From NCBI GenBank assembly GCA_964606085.1, contig CAZSFD010000082.1:1-23208 (forward strand): a DNA stretch of 23,208 bases. The letters run 5' to 3'. The notes below the pieces were generated by a model. That model had not been told where the DNA came from and ran no database searches. It saw only the letters and a program-made list of their open reading frames with translations. Made by a program: the position numbers and the translations under genes. Shown piece after piece: positions 14,910-23,190 of the stretch. Source of the stretch: CAIQJJ01 sp964606085 (GTDB taxonomy: Bacteria > Chloroflexota > Anaerolineae > Anaerolineales > UBA4823). Position 1 is the stretch's first letter, and each line of letters starts with the position of its first letter.

Positions 14910-16202
14910 ATGTGGCTGGCAATTTGGGTCATTTTGGGGGTACTGTTGCTGCTGGATGCCCTGGGCGTACTGGCGCGAGCGGGCTTGCTCAATGCCAACC
15001 TGGCTCGCCTGCTGCCCGAACGCGAGCGCATGGAAACACGGGTAGCTCAGACCGTGGCGCTCATCCATGCCCCACAACGGCTGCGCGCCGCCCTGGGTTT
15101 GCTGCACACTATCGTGCGCTTTTTGGCTGCCGGATGCGTGGTGGCGGGGTTGACCCTGGGCCCGCTGGTCAATATGGCTGAGGGGCTGGCGCAGTTGACG
15201 CTGGCCGCTGCGTTGCTGCTGACGGCTTTGCTCTGGTTCACCCTGGAGTGGTTGCTGCAAAACCTGGCCCTGACCAACCCCGAACGCTACGCCCTGCAAT
15301 TAACCCCTTTCGTCCATGCGCTATTCTGGCTGTTGACCCCGTTTTTGTGGCTGCCGCTGGCCTTCACCCGCCGGGTTGACCCGGATGAAGAATCCCCGGG
15401 CAATGTCACCGAAGCGGACCTCAAGAACCTCGTGGATGCCAGCCAGGCCGAGGGGGTGTTGGAACAGGGCGAGCGCAAAATGATCTACTCAATCTTTGAG
15501 TTGGGCGATACCCTGGCGCGCGAAATCATGGTGCCGCGTATAGACATGATGGCCGTAGACGTCTCCACCGACCTGCCCATCGCCGCCGAATTGATCACCC
15601 GCGCCGGGTTCTCGCGCCTGCCGGTGTATGATGGCACCGTGGATAATATCCTCGGCCTGCTCTATGCCCGCGACCTGCTGCAAGTGTGGCGTGAAGGCCA
15701 GCAGATGCCCTCGTTGCGCCAACTGCTGCGCCCGGCCCACTTCATCCCCGAGGCCAAAAAAGTGGATGAATTGCTGGCCGAGATGCAGGCGCTGCGTATC
15801 CACATGGCTATCGTTGTAGATGAATATGGCGGCGTGGCTGGCCTGGTCACGCTGGAAGACATCATGGAAGAGATCGTTGGCGAAATCCAGGATGAATACG
15901 ATCAATCTGAAGAACTGCCCTACCAGGCCGTGGGCGAGGGGGAATATATCTTCCAGGCCCGCGTCGACCTCGATGACTTCAACGAGGTGATGGGAACGAG
16001 CCTGCCGCAAACCGACGCCGACACGATTGGCGGCCTGCTGTACAGCCGCATGGGACACATCCCCATCAGCGGCGAAGCCCTCGAATTGGATGGCCTGCTG
16101 CTCACTGCCGAGCAGGTGATCGCCCGGCGCATTCGCAAGGTGCGGGCGCGTTGGCTGCCGGTGCTGGCTGCGCCGGAGGAGGAAATCCATGTTGACGGAT
16201 AA
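14910..16202 (+). CDS. CNNM/CorC-type membrane protein with CBS pair (hemolysin-related)
   Basis: Start ATG 14910 lies 7 bases after glmU; the longer frame upstream lies inside glmU and is a shadow. The 430-residue protein has about four hydrophobic segments in the first ~155 residues, forming a DUF21/CNNM-like membrane domain (WLAIWVILGVLLLLDALGVL first). The GVLEQGERKMIYSIFELGDT linker leads to two CBS domains: AREIMVPRIDMMAVDVSTDL through NILGLLYARDLL, then HMAIVVDEYGGVAGLVTLED with IMEEIVGEIQDEYD. A C-terminal CorC/HlyC transporter-associated domain follows (from ~350, FQARVDLDDFNEVMGTSLPQ). Family members are linked to magnesium or cobalt efflux and are often misnamed hemolysins. The end overlaps the cytidine deaminase gene by 14 bases. 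The exact substrate is uncertain. Confidence 0.93.
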   Translation: MWLAIWVILGVLLLLDALGVLARAGLLNANLARLLPERERMETRVAQTVALIHAPQRLRAALGLLHTIVRFLAAGCVVAGLTLGPLVNMAEGLAQLTLAAALLLTALLWFTLEWLLQNLALTNPERYALQLTPFVHALFWLLTPFLWLPLAFTRRVDPDEESPGNVTEADLKNLVDASQAEGVLEQGERKMIYSIFELGDTLAREIMVPRIDMMAVDVSTDLPIAAELITRAGFSRLPVYDGTVDNILGLLYARDLLQVWREGQQMPSLRQLLRPAHFIPEAKKVDELLAEMQALRIHMAIVVDEYGGVAGLVTLEDIMEEIVGEIQDEYDQSEELPYQAVGEGEYIFQARVDLDDFNEVMGTSLPQTDADTIGGLLYSRMGHIPISGEALELDGLLLTAEQVIARRIRKVRARWLPVLAAPEEEIHVDG

Positions 16203-16587
16203 ATTGCGCCAGATGCTCATCGCCAGTGCGCAGGAAGCCCGCCATTGGGCGTATGCGCCCTATTCGCAGTATGCCGTGGGCGCGGCCCTGCTGACCGCCT
16301 CAGGCAAGGTCTACGACGGCGTCAATATCGAAAACGCCGCCTATCCCGCCACCATTTGCGCCGAACGCGTGGCCGTCTTCAAAGCGGTTTCGCAGGGGGA
16401 GCGCGAATTTGTGGCAGTGGCCGTGGTGACATCCAACGGCGGGACGCCTTGCGGCACGTGCCGCCAGGTGTTGGCCGAATTTGGCCTGGACACGCTGGTG
16501 CTGATTGCCAATGAGACGGGCGAGCTTTTGCTCGAAGCCAGCCTGCGCCAACTCCTTCCCGATGCCTTTGGGCCAGAAAAATTGTGA
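16189..16587 (+). CDS. cdd: Cytidine deaminase
   Basis: The 132-residue protein is a homotetrameric-type (short) cytidine deaminase, converting cytidine and deoxycytidine to the uridine forms in pyrimidine salvage. Substrate-binding YSQYAVGAAL and G-x-N-I-E-N-A-A-Y segments come first. The zinc/catalytic motif is C57-A-E59, where Glu59 is the proton shuttle. The second half of the zinc site is P-C88-G-T-C91-R-Q. The three Cys ligands fit the short class rather than the His-Glu version of E. coli. ATG 16189 lies inside the 3' end of the CorC-type gene and has GGAGGAG just before it, so translation is probably coupled. Length is normal for the family. Confidence 0.97.
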   Translation: MLTDKLRQMLIASAQEARHWAYAPYSQYAVGAALLTASGKVYDGVNIENAAYPATICAERVAVFKAVSQGEREFVAVAVVTSNGGTPCGTCRQVLAEFGLDTLVLIANETGELLLEASLRQLLPDAFGPEKL

Positions 16588-16614
16588 GCGCTGAAAGGAC
16601 AGGTTTTCCCGGTC

Positions 16615-17799
16615 ATGCCCCCCACAACCGCATTCACCCAATACGCCGCACGCTATCGCACCGCCCTGCTCGACGATGTCATCCCTTTTTGGGAGCGCCA
16701 CTCGCCAGACCACCAGCACGGCGGCTATTTCACCTGCCTCAATCGCGATGGCAGCGTCTTTGATACCGATAAATTCATTTGGCTGCAGGCCCGCCAGGTG
16801 TGGACGTTTGCCATGCTCTACAACCGCCTCGAACCGCGCCCTGCCTGGCGGGAGATGGCCCGCCGCGGCGCTGATTTTCTGCGCGCCCACGGTCAGGCTG
16901 CCCATGGCGATTGGTACTTCTCGTTGACGCGGGAAGGCCAGCCGCTCGTTCAGCCCTACAACATTTTCTCCGATTGTTTCGCCGCCATGGCCTTTGGGCA
17001 GTATGCCCTGGCCGCCAGCGACGATGCGGCTGCGGCGTTGGCGCTCGCCACCTATCGCAACATTTTACGCCGCCAGGACAACCCCAAGGGCAGCTACAAC
17101 AAACTTGTCCCCGGCACGCGTCCGCTCAAAAATTTCGCCTTGCCGATGATTTTGTGCAACCTCACGCTCGAACTGGCCCACCTGCTCACCCCTGCCGAAA
17201 TCGAAGCCACCACCGATGCCTGCGTGCAGGCCGTTATGGGTGACTTCCTCGACCCAGCCACGAACATCATCGTCGAAAACATCGCCCCTGATGGTGGACG
17301 CGTCGATTCGTTCGAGGGCCGCCTGCTCAACCCCGGCCACGCCATCGAAGCCATGTGGTTCATCATGGACATCGCCCAACGCCGCGGCGACCAGGCGCTG
17401 ATCGAAAAAGCCGTAGATGTCACCCTTGCCACGCTCGAACTGGGCTGGGATAGCGAGTTTGGCGGCATCTTCTACTTCCTCGACCGCCTCGGCCACCCCC
17501 CGCAGCAGTTGGAGTGGGATCAAAAACTGTGGTGGGTTCACCTCGAAACGCTGGTGGCGCTGGCGCTCGGATACGCCCGCACCCGCCGCGCTGAGTGCTG
17601 GGACTGGTACGAACGCGTCCACGACTACACCTGGGCGCACTTCCCCGATCCGCAATTCGGCGAATGGTATGGCTATCTCAACCGCCGCGGCGAGCCGTTG
17701 CTGCCGCTCAAGGGCGGCAAATGGAAAGGCTGCTTCCACCTGCCGCGTGCCCTGTTGCGCTGCTGGCAGATTTTCGAACGCGGTATACCCCATTCCTGA
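16615..17799 (+). CDS. AGE-family sugar 2-epimerase (N-acylglucosamine 2-epimerase-like)
   Basis: The 394-residue protein is an (alpha/alpha)6-barrel AGE-family enzyme. Signs are HGGYFTCLNRDGS near the start, the FIWLQARQVWTFAMLYNR core helix, NPGHAIEAMWF with catalytic-type His242, QKLWWVHLETLVALA, and GGKWKGCFHLPRALLRCWQI with the second catalytic-type His375. Family members interconvert GlcNAc and ManNAc, or epimerise or isomerise mannose and cellobiose-type sugars. The overall pattern resembles the renin-binding-protein/GlcNAc epimerase branch, and the glmU neighbour is compatible with amino-sugar use, but the exact sugar is not settled. It starts 27 bases after cdd with only a weak, distant AAAGGAC. 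It ends the operon; the TGATATTTTTTC after it lacks a strong stem. Confidence 0.88.
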   Translation: MPPTTAFTQYAARYRTALLDDVIPFWERHSPDHQHGGYFTCLNRDGSVFDTDKFIWLQARQVWTFAMLYNRLEPRPAWREMARRGADFLRAHGQAAHGDWYFSLTREGQPLVQPYNIFSDCFAAMAFGQYALAASDDAAAALALATYRNILRRQDNPKGSYNKLVPGTRPLKNFALPMILCNLTLELAHLLTPAEIEATTDACVQAVMGDFLDPATNIIVENIAPDGGRVDSFEGRLLNPGHAIEAMWFIMDIAQRRGDQALIEKAVDVTLATLELGWDSEFGGIFYFLDRLGHPPQQLEWDQKLWWVHLETLVALALGYARTRRAECWDWYERVHDYTWAHFPDPQFGEWYGYLNRRGEPLLPLKGGKWKGCFHLPRALLRCWQIFERGIPHS

Positions 17800-17821
17800 T
17801 ATTTTTTCATTCCCCATAAAT

Positions 17822-17850
17822 TTGACAGCTTTTATCGCCTATGATAAACT
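17822..17850 (+). promoter_or_regulatory. Promoter of the SAM-riboswitch/metH transcription unit
   Basis: A perfect TTGACA (17822-17827) is 17 bases from TAAACT (17845-17850). TG at 17842-17843 makes an extended -10 that compensates for the weaker hexamer. The aptamer P1 stem starts about 30 bases beyond the -10, as expected for a riboswitch leader. Confidence 0.8.
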
Positions 17851-17880
17851 CCCGCCCGCTTGCTTAACAATCTTTACACA

Positions 17881-18005
17881 CTCATCCAGAGAGGCTGAGG
17901 GAACGGCCCGTTGAAGCCTCGGCAACCCCTACCCCCGTAGAAGGTGCCAACTCCGACAGTGAACGATGCCAGCATCGCTGGCAGCAGATTCAACTGGAAG
18001 ATGAG
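17881..18005 (+). promoter_or_regulatory. SAM-I (S-box) riboswitch aptamer
   Basis: P1 is CTCATC (17881-17886) with GATGAG (18000-18005). The conserved S-box core follows in order: AGAGAGGCTGAGGGAACGG, then CCCG, GAAGCCTCGGCAACC closing P2, a small P3 (CTAC/GTAG), GGTGCCAACTCC at the J3/4 strand, and a P4 hairpin TGCCAG-CATCG-CTGGCA. These match the known class that binds S-adenosylmethionine. It lies before a terminator and the DinB-metH genes, so high SAM should shut off methionine synthesis. The 125-base length is typical. Confidence 0.96.
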
Positions 18006-18026
18006 CGAGACACGTTCGATTTCGTG

Positions 18027-18060
18027 CCGCCTCTCGTTTTCCGGGAGGCGGTTGTTTTTT
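18027..18060 (+). terminator. Riboswitch-controlled intrinsic terminator
   Basis: CCGCCTCTCG (18027-18036) pairs with CGGGAGGCGG (18042-18051) with one G-U, loop TTTTC, then TTGTTTTTT. A competing stem is visible: CGAGACACG (18006-18014) can pair with CGTG (18023-18026) and TCTCG (18032-18036), which would break the terminator when P1 is not stabilised by SAM. This is the standard OFF-switch arrangement. Confidence 0.93.
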
Positions 18061-18078
18061 ACCCCATCAGGAGGTTTT

Positions 18079-18612
18079 ATGCGCCCGGCTGAAATCCGCA
18101 CCCTGTTTGAATATCATTATTGGGCATCTGAACTCGTCTGGGATTGCATTATGCAGATTAGCGATGACCAATTTGCCCAGGAGCTTCACTACTCCACCGG
18201 CTCGATCCGCGGCCTCATGCTCCACACCCTCAGCGCCACCCGCCGCTGGATTGACCGCATCGAAAAACTCCCGGCTACCCCGCACCCCAACCCGGCCGAT
18301 TTTCCCACCCGCCAAGCGGTCAAAGCCGCCTGGGACGAGGCCCGTACCGCCACCCTCGCCTACCTGGGCAGCCTGACCGAAGAAAAGCTCGACCGACCCG
18401 TTCATTGGGAACTGCCCAACCGCAACCTGACCGCCGACCACCCCCTGTGGCAACTGCTCCTGCACGCCTTCAACCACACCACCGACCACCGCTCGCAGGT
18501 GTTGGCGCTGCTCAACCAGCACTTCCACATCGAAACCCCCGAACAAGATTTGTTGTTTTACCTGCTCGAACAGACTTCCGAAGTTTTTAAAACTTCGGAA
18601 GTCTTGCACTAG
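18079..18612 (+). CDS. DinB-family (four-helix, metal-binding) protein in the SAM-riboswitch operon
   Basis: Start ATG 18079 has CAGGAGG upstream; the longer open frame runs through the riboswitch and is rejected. The 177-residue protein shows the DinB fold pattern: an N-terminal FEYHYWASELVWDCI helix, His49 in GLMLHTLSATRRW, and N-H133-T-T-D-H137-R-S-Q-V. These supply the H / HxxxH metal triad, normally nickel or zinc. DinB-like proteins include thiol-dependent transferases as well as damage-induced proteins of unknown role. Here the gene is the first after the SAM riboswitch and 14 bases before metH, so a role linked to methionine, thiol or homocysteine metabolism is plausible but unproven. 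The last ~12 residues (TSEVFKTSEVLH) are encoded by a palindromic repeat and probably extend the original protein. Confidence 0.88.
   Translation: MRPAEIRTLFEYHYWASELVWDCIMQISDDQFAQELHYSTGSIRGLMLHTLSATRRWIDRIEKLPATPHPNPADFPTRQAVKAAWDEARTATLAYLGSLTEEKLDRPVHWELPNRNLTADHPLWQLLLHAFNHTTDHRSQVLALLNQHFHIETPEQDLLFYLLEQTSEVFKTSEVLH
18572..18604 (+). repeat. Perfect 33-base palindromic element inside the end of the DinB gene
   Basis: AGACTTCCGAAGTTTT, a single T, then its exact reverse complement. The element spans the final codons of the DinB-family gene, and the stop codon lies just beyond it. It is far longer than expected by chance and looks like a mobile or REP-like palindrome that has been read into the coding sequence. 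It could also form an mRNA hairpin between the two cistrons. Confidence 0.9.
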
Positions 18613-18626
18613 CCCAGGAGTACCTC

Positions 18627-21600
18627 ATGCGAAAATATACCAACCGCCGCTACTTAGACGCTCTCGCCGAACGCGTCCTGGTTCTCTCCGGCGCTTTAGG
18701 TACCAACATCCAGCGCTACAAATTGACCGCGGCCGATTTCGGCGGCGAAAAGCTGTGGGGCTGCAACGATTATCTCGTCATCAGCAAGCCATCGGTGATC
18801 GAAGAAATCACGGCGGCCTTCTACGAAGCCGGCAGCGACATCGTAGACACGGCCACGTTCCGCTCTAACCGCCTCACCCTGCGCGATTACGGCCTGCAAG
18901 ACCGCGTCGTCGAGATCAACCGCACCGCCGCCCAGCTTGCCCGGCGCATTGCCGACCGCTACAGCACCCCTGCAAAGCCGCGCTTCGTCGCCGGCGACAT
19001 CGGACCCAGCGGCATGTTGCCCTCCGCCGACGACCCCGTCCTCTCGAACATCACCTTCGACGAGATCGTAGACGTATTCCGTGAGCAGGCAGTTGGCCTG
19101 CTGGAGGGCGGCTGCGATTTTCTGATCCTTGAGACCTCCCAAGACATCCTCGAACTGCGCGCCGCCATTGCCGGGCTGCACAAAGCCTTCGCCGAAACCG
19201 GCGTCTATCTGCCCATCCAGGCGCAAGTCACCCTCGACACCACCGGGCGCATGCTCCTCGGCACCGACATTGCCGCCGCCCTGGCCATCCTCGAAGGGCT
19301 GGAGATAGATGTGGTGGGGCTGAACTGCTCCACCGGCCCCGAACACATGCGCAACCCGGTGGCTTACCTGGGCGAAAACGCCGCCCTGCCCATCTCGTGC
19401 GTACCCAACGCCGGTCTCCCGCTCAACGTGGATGGCGAGGCGGTGTATCCCCTCGAACCGCAGCCCTTTGCCGAGGCGCTGGACGATTTTGTGCGCAAGT
19501 ACAACGTCAGCATGGTCGGTGGCTGCTGCGGCACCACGCCGGCGCACATCAAGGCGCTGGTGGAGAAGATCGGCCATCGCCCGCACCCGCCCCGCCCGGT
19601 GGAGCGCGCCGCCTGGCTGTCTTCGGCCACGCGGGCCATTTCGATGCACCAGGAGCCGCCGCCGCTTTTGATCGGCGAGCGCTGCAATGCCCAGGGCAGC
19701 CGCGTCTTCAAGAAGATGCTGCTCGCCGAAGATTACGACGCCATCTTGCAGGTGGCCCGCCAGCAGGTAGATTTCGGCGCTCACGCCCTCGACATCTCCA
19801 CCGCCGTCACCGAACGCCCCGACGAACTCGATCTGATGCGCAAAGTGGTCAAGAAGCTGGCCTCCGGCGTGGAAGTGCCATTGGTGATCGACTCGACCGA
19901 ACTCAACGTCCTCGAGGCCGCCCTGCAAACCGCTCCTGGCCGCTGCCTGATCAACTCCACCCACCTCGAAAGCGGGCGCGCCAAAGCCGACCAGGTATTT
20001 GCCCTGGCCAAGCAATACAACGCCGCCGTGATGTGCCTGACCATTGACGAGCAGGGCATGGCCCGCACCGCCGCCCGCAAGCTCGAAGTGGCCCGCCGCC
20101 TCCACGAGATTGCCGTCAACGACCACGGTCTGCGCCCCGCCGACCTCGTCTTCGACGCCCTCACCTTCACCCTCGCCACCGGCGAAGCCGAATACGCCGA
20201 CAGCGCCATCGAAACCCTCGACGGCATCGCCCAGATCGAAACCGCCCTGCCCGGCGTGCTGACCTCGCTGGGCGTGAGCAACCTGTCCTTCGGTTTGGCC
20301 GCCAACGCCCGGCCCACGCTCAACTCCGTCATGCTCTACCATGCCGTGCAAGCCGGCCTCGATATGGCCATCGTCAACCCCCAGCACACCACCCCCTACG
20401 CCGACATCCCCGCTGATGAACGCGACCTGGCCGAAGACCTGATCTTCAACCGCCGCCCCGATGCCTTGCAGCGCTATATCGAGCATTTTGCTGCCAATGC
20501 CGCTACACCTGGCGCGTCCGTGCCAATCACCGACCCCACCGCCGCCATGACCCCCGCCGAACGCCTGCACTGGCGCATTCTGCACCGCCACAAAGAGGGC
20601 GTGGAAGCGGATATTGATGAACTGATTAAGACCCTGGATGCCGTTACTGTTCTCAACACCGTCCTGCTCCCCGCCATGAAAGAAGTCGGCGACAAGTTCG
20701 GCGCCGGCGAATTGATCCTGCCCTTCGTGCTGCAATCGGCTGAAGTGATGAAAAAATCGGTTGCCCACCTGGAGCAATACCTGGAGCGGCAGGAAGGCGT
20801 GACCAAAGGCACGGTGGTGCTGGCGACGGTCTATGGCGATGTACACGACATCGGCAAAAACCTGGTCAAGACCATCCTCGTCAACAACGGCTACACCGTG
20901 ATTGACCTGGGTAAGCAAGTCCCCGCCGAGACGATCATCTCCAAAGCGGTCGAAGTCAACGCCACGGCCATTGGCCTTTCGGCGCTGCTGGTCAGCACCT
21001 CCAAGCAGATGCCGCTGATCGTCAACGATTTGCAGCGCCGCGGCCTGAAATTCCCGGTGCTGATCGGCGGAGCCGCCATCAACCGGCGTTTTGGCTGGCG
21101 CATCCTCTACACCGATGACGAAACCCCCTACGCGCCGGGCGTTTTCTACTGCAAAGATGCCTTCGAGGGCCTGGGCGTGATGGACACGCTGATCAACCCT
21201 GCCGAGCGCCCCGCCCTGCTGACCCAGCTCCACACCGACGCCGCCCGCGAACTCGGCCGCGCCGCCAAACCGGCAACCATCAACCTGCAACCGAAGCGTT
21301 CTGCCATCGCCCCCAAACCCATCCTCCACCAGGCCCCCTTCGGCCCGCGCGTGGTTTACTCCATGCCGCTCGAACTGGTCTTCAAGCACCTCAACATCAA
21401 CGAGTTGTATCGCCTATCCTGGGGTGCCAAGAACACCCACGGCGCAGAATGGGATCAGCTCAAGGCCGAATACGACGCCCGCCTGGAGGCGATGCAGCGC
21501 GCCGCCCTGCGCGACGGCTGGCTGCAACCGCAAGGCGTCTATGGCATCTGGCCGTGTCAGGCCGAGGGGGATGATCTGCTGCTCTACAACCCGGAGAACC

Positions 21601-22109
21601 TTGTCCCCACGCCCGAAGTGATCGCCCGTTTCACCTTCCCCCGCCAGCCCTCCGGTGATTTTCTCTGCCTGGCGGACTATTTCGCACCGGTTGGCCCAGG
21701 GCCGATGGATGTGGTCGCCCTGCAGGTGGTCACCGTAGGCCAGGAAGCCACCGAGCGCTTCGAGAAGCTCCAGGCCGAGAACAACTACGCCGAGGGCTAT
21801 TTCCTGCACGGCCTGGCGGTGCAGACCGCCGAAGCCGCCGCCGAATACCTGCACCACCACATCCGCCGCGAACTGGGCCTGGCCGAGGGGCAGGGCAAGC
21901 GCTATTCCTGGGGCTACCCCGCCATTCCCGATCTCGACGATCACCGCCAGGTCTTCGACCTGCTGGCCGCCGAAAAAGAACTGGGCATGAGCCTTTCCCC
22001 CGCCTGCCAGCTCATCCCCGAACAATCTACTGCCGCCATCATCCTCCACCACCCACAAGCCAGGTATTATTCCGTGGGCGAGAGCCGGGTGGAGCAGTTG
22101 ATGAAGTAG
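18627..22109 (+). CDS. metH: Cobalamin-dependent methionine synthase
   Basis: MetH moves the methyl group of methyl-tetrahydrofolate through cobalamin to homocysteine. The 1160-residue protein has all modules. The homocysteine domain (~1-320) carries zinc ligands C234 in GLNCSTGP and C300-C301 in GGCCGTTP. The pterin domain (~345-640) includes LLIGERCNAQGSRVFKKML, VIDSTELNVLEAAL and NSTHLESGRAK. The cobalamin cap and Rossmann domain (~650-870) carry the axial ligand H740 in GDVHDIGKNL. The reactivation domain (~910-1160) contains KRYSWGYPAIPDLDDHRQVF and the YYSVGESR end. It is slightly shorter than the E. coli enzyme (1227). ATG 18627 has CCAGGAG 7 bases before it. Expression should be repressed by SAM through the S-box leader. 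No metF lies alongside. Confidence 0.98.
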   Translation: MRKYTNRRYLDALAERVLVLSGALGTNIQRYKLTAADFGGEKLWGCNDYLVISKPSVIEEITAAFYEAGSDIVDTATFRSNRLTLRDYGLQDRVVEINRTAAQLARRIADRYSTPAKPRFVAGDIGPSGMLPSADDPVLSNITFDEIVDVFREQAVGLLEGGCDFLILETSQDILELRAAIAGLHKAFAETGVYLPIQAQVTLDTTGRMLLGTDIAAALAILEGLEIDVVGLNCSTGPEHMRNPVAYLGENAALPISCVPNAGLPLNVDGEAVYPLEPQPFAEALDDFVRKYNVSMVGGCCGTTPAHIKALVEKIGHRPHPPRPVERAAWLSSATRAISMHQEPPPLLIGERCNAQGSRVFKKMLLAEDYDAILQVARQQVDFGAHALDISTAVTERPDELDLMRKVVKKLASGVEVPLVIDSTELNVLEAALQTAPGRCLINSTHLESGRAKADQVFALAKQYNAAVMCLTIDEQGMARTAARKLEVARRLHEIAVNDHGLRPADLVFDALTFTLATGEAEYADSAIETLDGIAQIETALPGVLTSLGVSNLSFGLAANARPTLNSVMLYHAVQAGLDMAIVNPQHTTPYADIPADERDLAEDLIFNRRPDALQRYIEHFAANAATPGASVPITDPTAAMTPAERLHWRILHRHKEGVEADIDELIKTLDAVTVLNTVLLPAMKEVGDKFGAGELILPFVLQSAEVMKKSVAHLEQYLERQEGVTKGTVVLATVYGDVHDIGKNLVKTILVNNGYTVIDLGKQVPAETIISKAVEVNATAIGLSALLVSTSKQMPLIVNDLQRRGLKFPVLIGGAAINRRFGWRILYTDDETPYAPGVFYCKDAFEGLGVMDTLINPAERPALLTQLHTDAARELGRAAKPATINLQPKRSAIAPKPILHQAPFGPRVVYSMPLELVFKHLNINELYRLSWGAKNTHGAEWDQLKAEYDARLEAMQRAALRDGWLQPQGVYGIWPCQAEGDDLLLYNPENLVPTPEVIARFTFPRQPSGDFLCLADYFAPVGPGPMDVVALQVVTVGQEATERFEKLQAENNYAEGYFLHGLAVQTAEAAAEYLHHHIRRELGLAEGQGKRYSWGYPAIPDLDDHRQVFDLLAAEKELGMSLSPACQLIPEQSTAAIILHHPQARYYSVGESRVEQLMK

Positions 22110-22116
22110 GAAGGGG

Positions 22117-23190
22117 CTATTCCCCACCCGCCTGGCCGCGGCGCAGCACCCACAAAAAGAACGGCGCGCCGGCCAGGGCGGTGATGATGCCCACGGGAAT
22201 CTCCTGCGGCGCTACCACCGTGCGGGCCAGCAGATCGGCCAGCAGCAGGGCGGTAGCGCCGTTCAAGATCGAAAGCGGGATCAGGCGGCGGTAATCGGGC
22301 GTCCAGAGGATACGCACGATGTGAGGCACGACCAGCCCGATGAAGCCGATGATCCCCGCGAAGGCCACCGCCGCCGCCGTTGCCAACGATGCAGCAACGA
22401 TGATGACCAGCCGCCGTTTGCGCACGCCCAGGCCCAACTGCTGCGCCTGTTCCTCGCCAAATTGCAGCACATTCAACGCGTGACCCTGGGTCAGCAGCAC
22501 CCCCAACCCAACGACAATGTAGGGCAGCCCGGCCAGCACCGGGTTCCATCCGCTCAACGAACCGCCGCCCATCAACCAGGCCACAGCGCGGTGCAATTCA
22601 CCTTGCGAGCGCAGCATCAGGTAGGAGGTGATGGCCGTGGTAAACGAACTGACCGCCACGCCAGCCAGCACCAGGGTGGTGTTGGGGGCCACACTGCCGC
22701 GCTGAGCCAGCACATACACCAGCCCCACGGTGATGATAGCCCCCATGAAGGCCGCCGCAGGCACCGCGTACATGCCGGCTACACCATTGGCCCAGTGTTG
22801 CGTGGCATCGGGCGGGGTTGCGCCGGGCAGCGCCACCGGACTGCCCGGCGTGGGCAGCACCGACATCGCCAGCACCGCGCCCAGGCCCGCCCCCGATGCC
22901 ACACCGATCAAATAAGGGTCAGCCAGCGGGTTGCGGAAGAGGCCCTGGTAGGCCGCGCCGCTTCCGGCCAGCGCCGCGCCGGTCAGCAGCATGAGGATGG
23001 CGTGCGGCAAGCGCAGCTTGAAGAAAATCGCCTCGAAGGTGGGCGTCCAGGCGGATGGGTCTGCCTGGCCCATGCTCCGGGCGATCCCCATTTGCGCCAA
23101 TAACCCTGGTGGAATCACCACCGCGCCAATGGCTATACTCAACAGCAACGCCAGGATGAGCAGGATGATGGTGAAGAGGTAGGGGCGCAT
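22117..23190 (-). CDS. FecCD/BtuC-type ABC importer permease
   Basis: The 357-residue protein is a multi-helix permease of the iron-siderophore/cobalamin family. Marks are the N-terminal MRPYLFTIILLILALLLSIA helix, K-L-R-L-P-H (family R-L-P-R), LTGAALAGSGAAYQGLFRNP followed by LADPYLIGVASGAGLGA, a WLMGGGSLSGWN element, and the IGFIGLVVPHIVRILW coupling region. The terminus reads EIPVGIITALAGAPFFLWVLRRG. It pairs as a homodimer with an ATPase and a binding protein, whose genes are not in the window but may lie beyond the right edge. It converges on metH with only 7 bases between stops. The neighbouring B12-dependent enzyme favours corrinoid import, though iron-chelate transport is equally allowed by sequence. 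The start ATG 23190 lacks a clear ribosome-binding site. Confidence 0.93.
   Translation of the reverse strand: MRPYLFTIILLILALLLSIAIGAVVIPPGLLAQMGIARSMGQADPSAWTPTFEAIFFKLRLPHAILMLLTGAALAGSGAAYQGLFRNPLADPYLIGVASGAGLGAVLAMSVLPTPGSPVALPGATPPDATQHWANGVAGMYAVPAAAFMGAIITVGLVYVLAQRGSVAPNTTLVLAGVAVSSFTTAITSYLMLRSQGELHRAVAWLMGGGSLSGWNPVLAGLPYIVVGLGVLLTQGHALNVLQFGEEQAQQLGLGVRKRRLVIIVAASLATAAAVAFAGIIGFIGLVVPHIVRILWTPDYRRLIPLSILNGATALLLADLLARTVVAPQEIPVGIITALAGAPFFLWVLRRGQAGGE

Noticed and set aside
17944..18078. N-terminal extension of the DinB frame through the riboswitch
   Set aside because: The stretch is occupied by the S-box aptamer and its terminator; ATG 18079 has a strong ribosome-binding site and matches the family start.
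18696..21389. An 897-codon open frame antisense to metH
   Set aside because: It lies wholly opposite a certain gene, and its Gly/Val/Asp-rich composition is what GC-rich codon bias produces on the complement. No family motif or ribosome site supports it.
22111..22125. GGGG-CTATT-CCCC as a bidirectional terminator between metH and the permease
   Set aside because: The stem is only four to five pairs and there is no U-run on either strand.
22321..23103. 260-codon + strand frame opposite the FecCD permease
   Set aside because: Gln/His/Arg-rich shadow of a clear membrane-protein gene.
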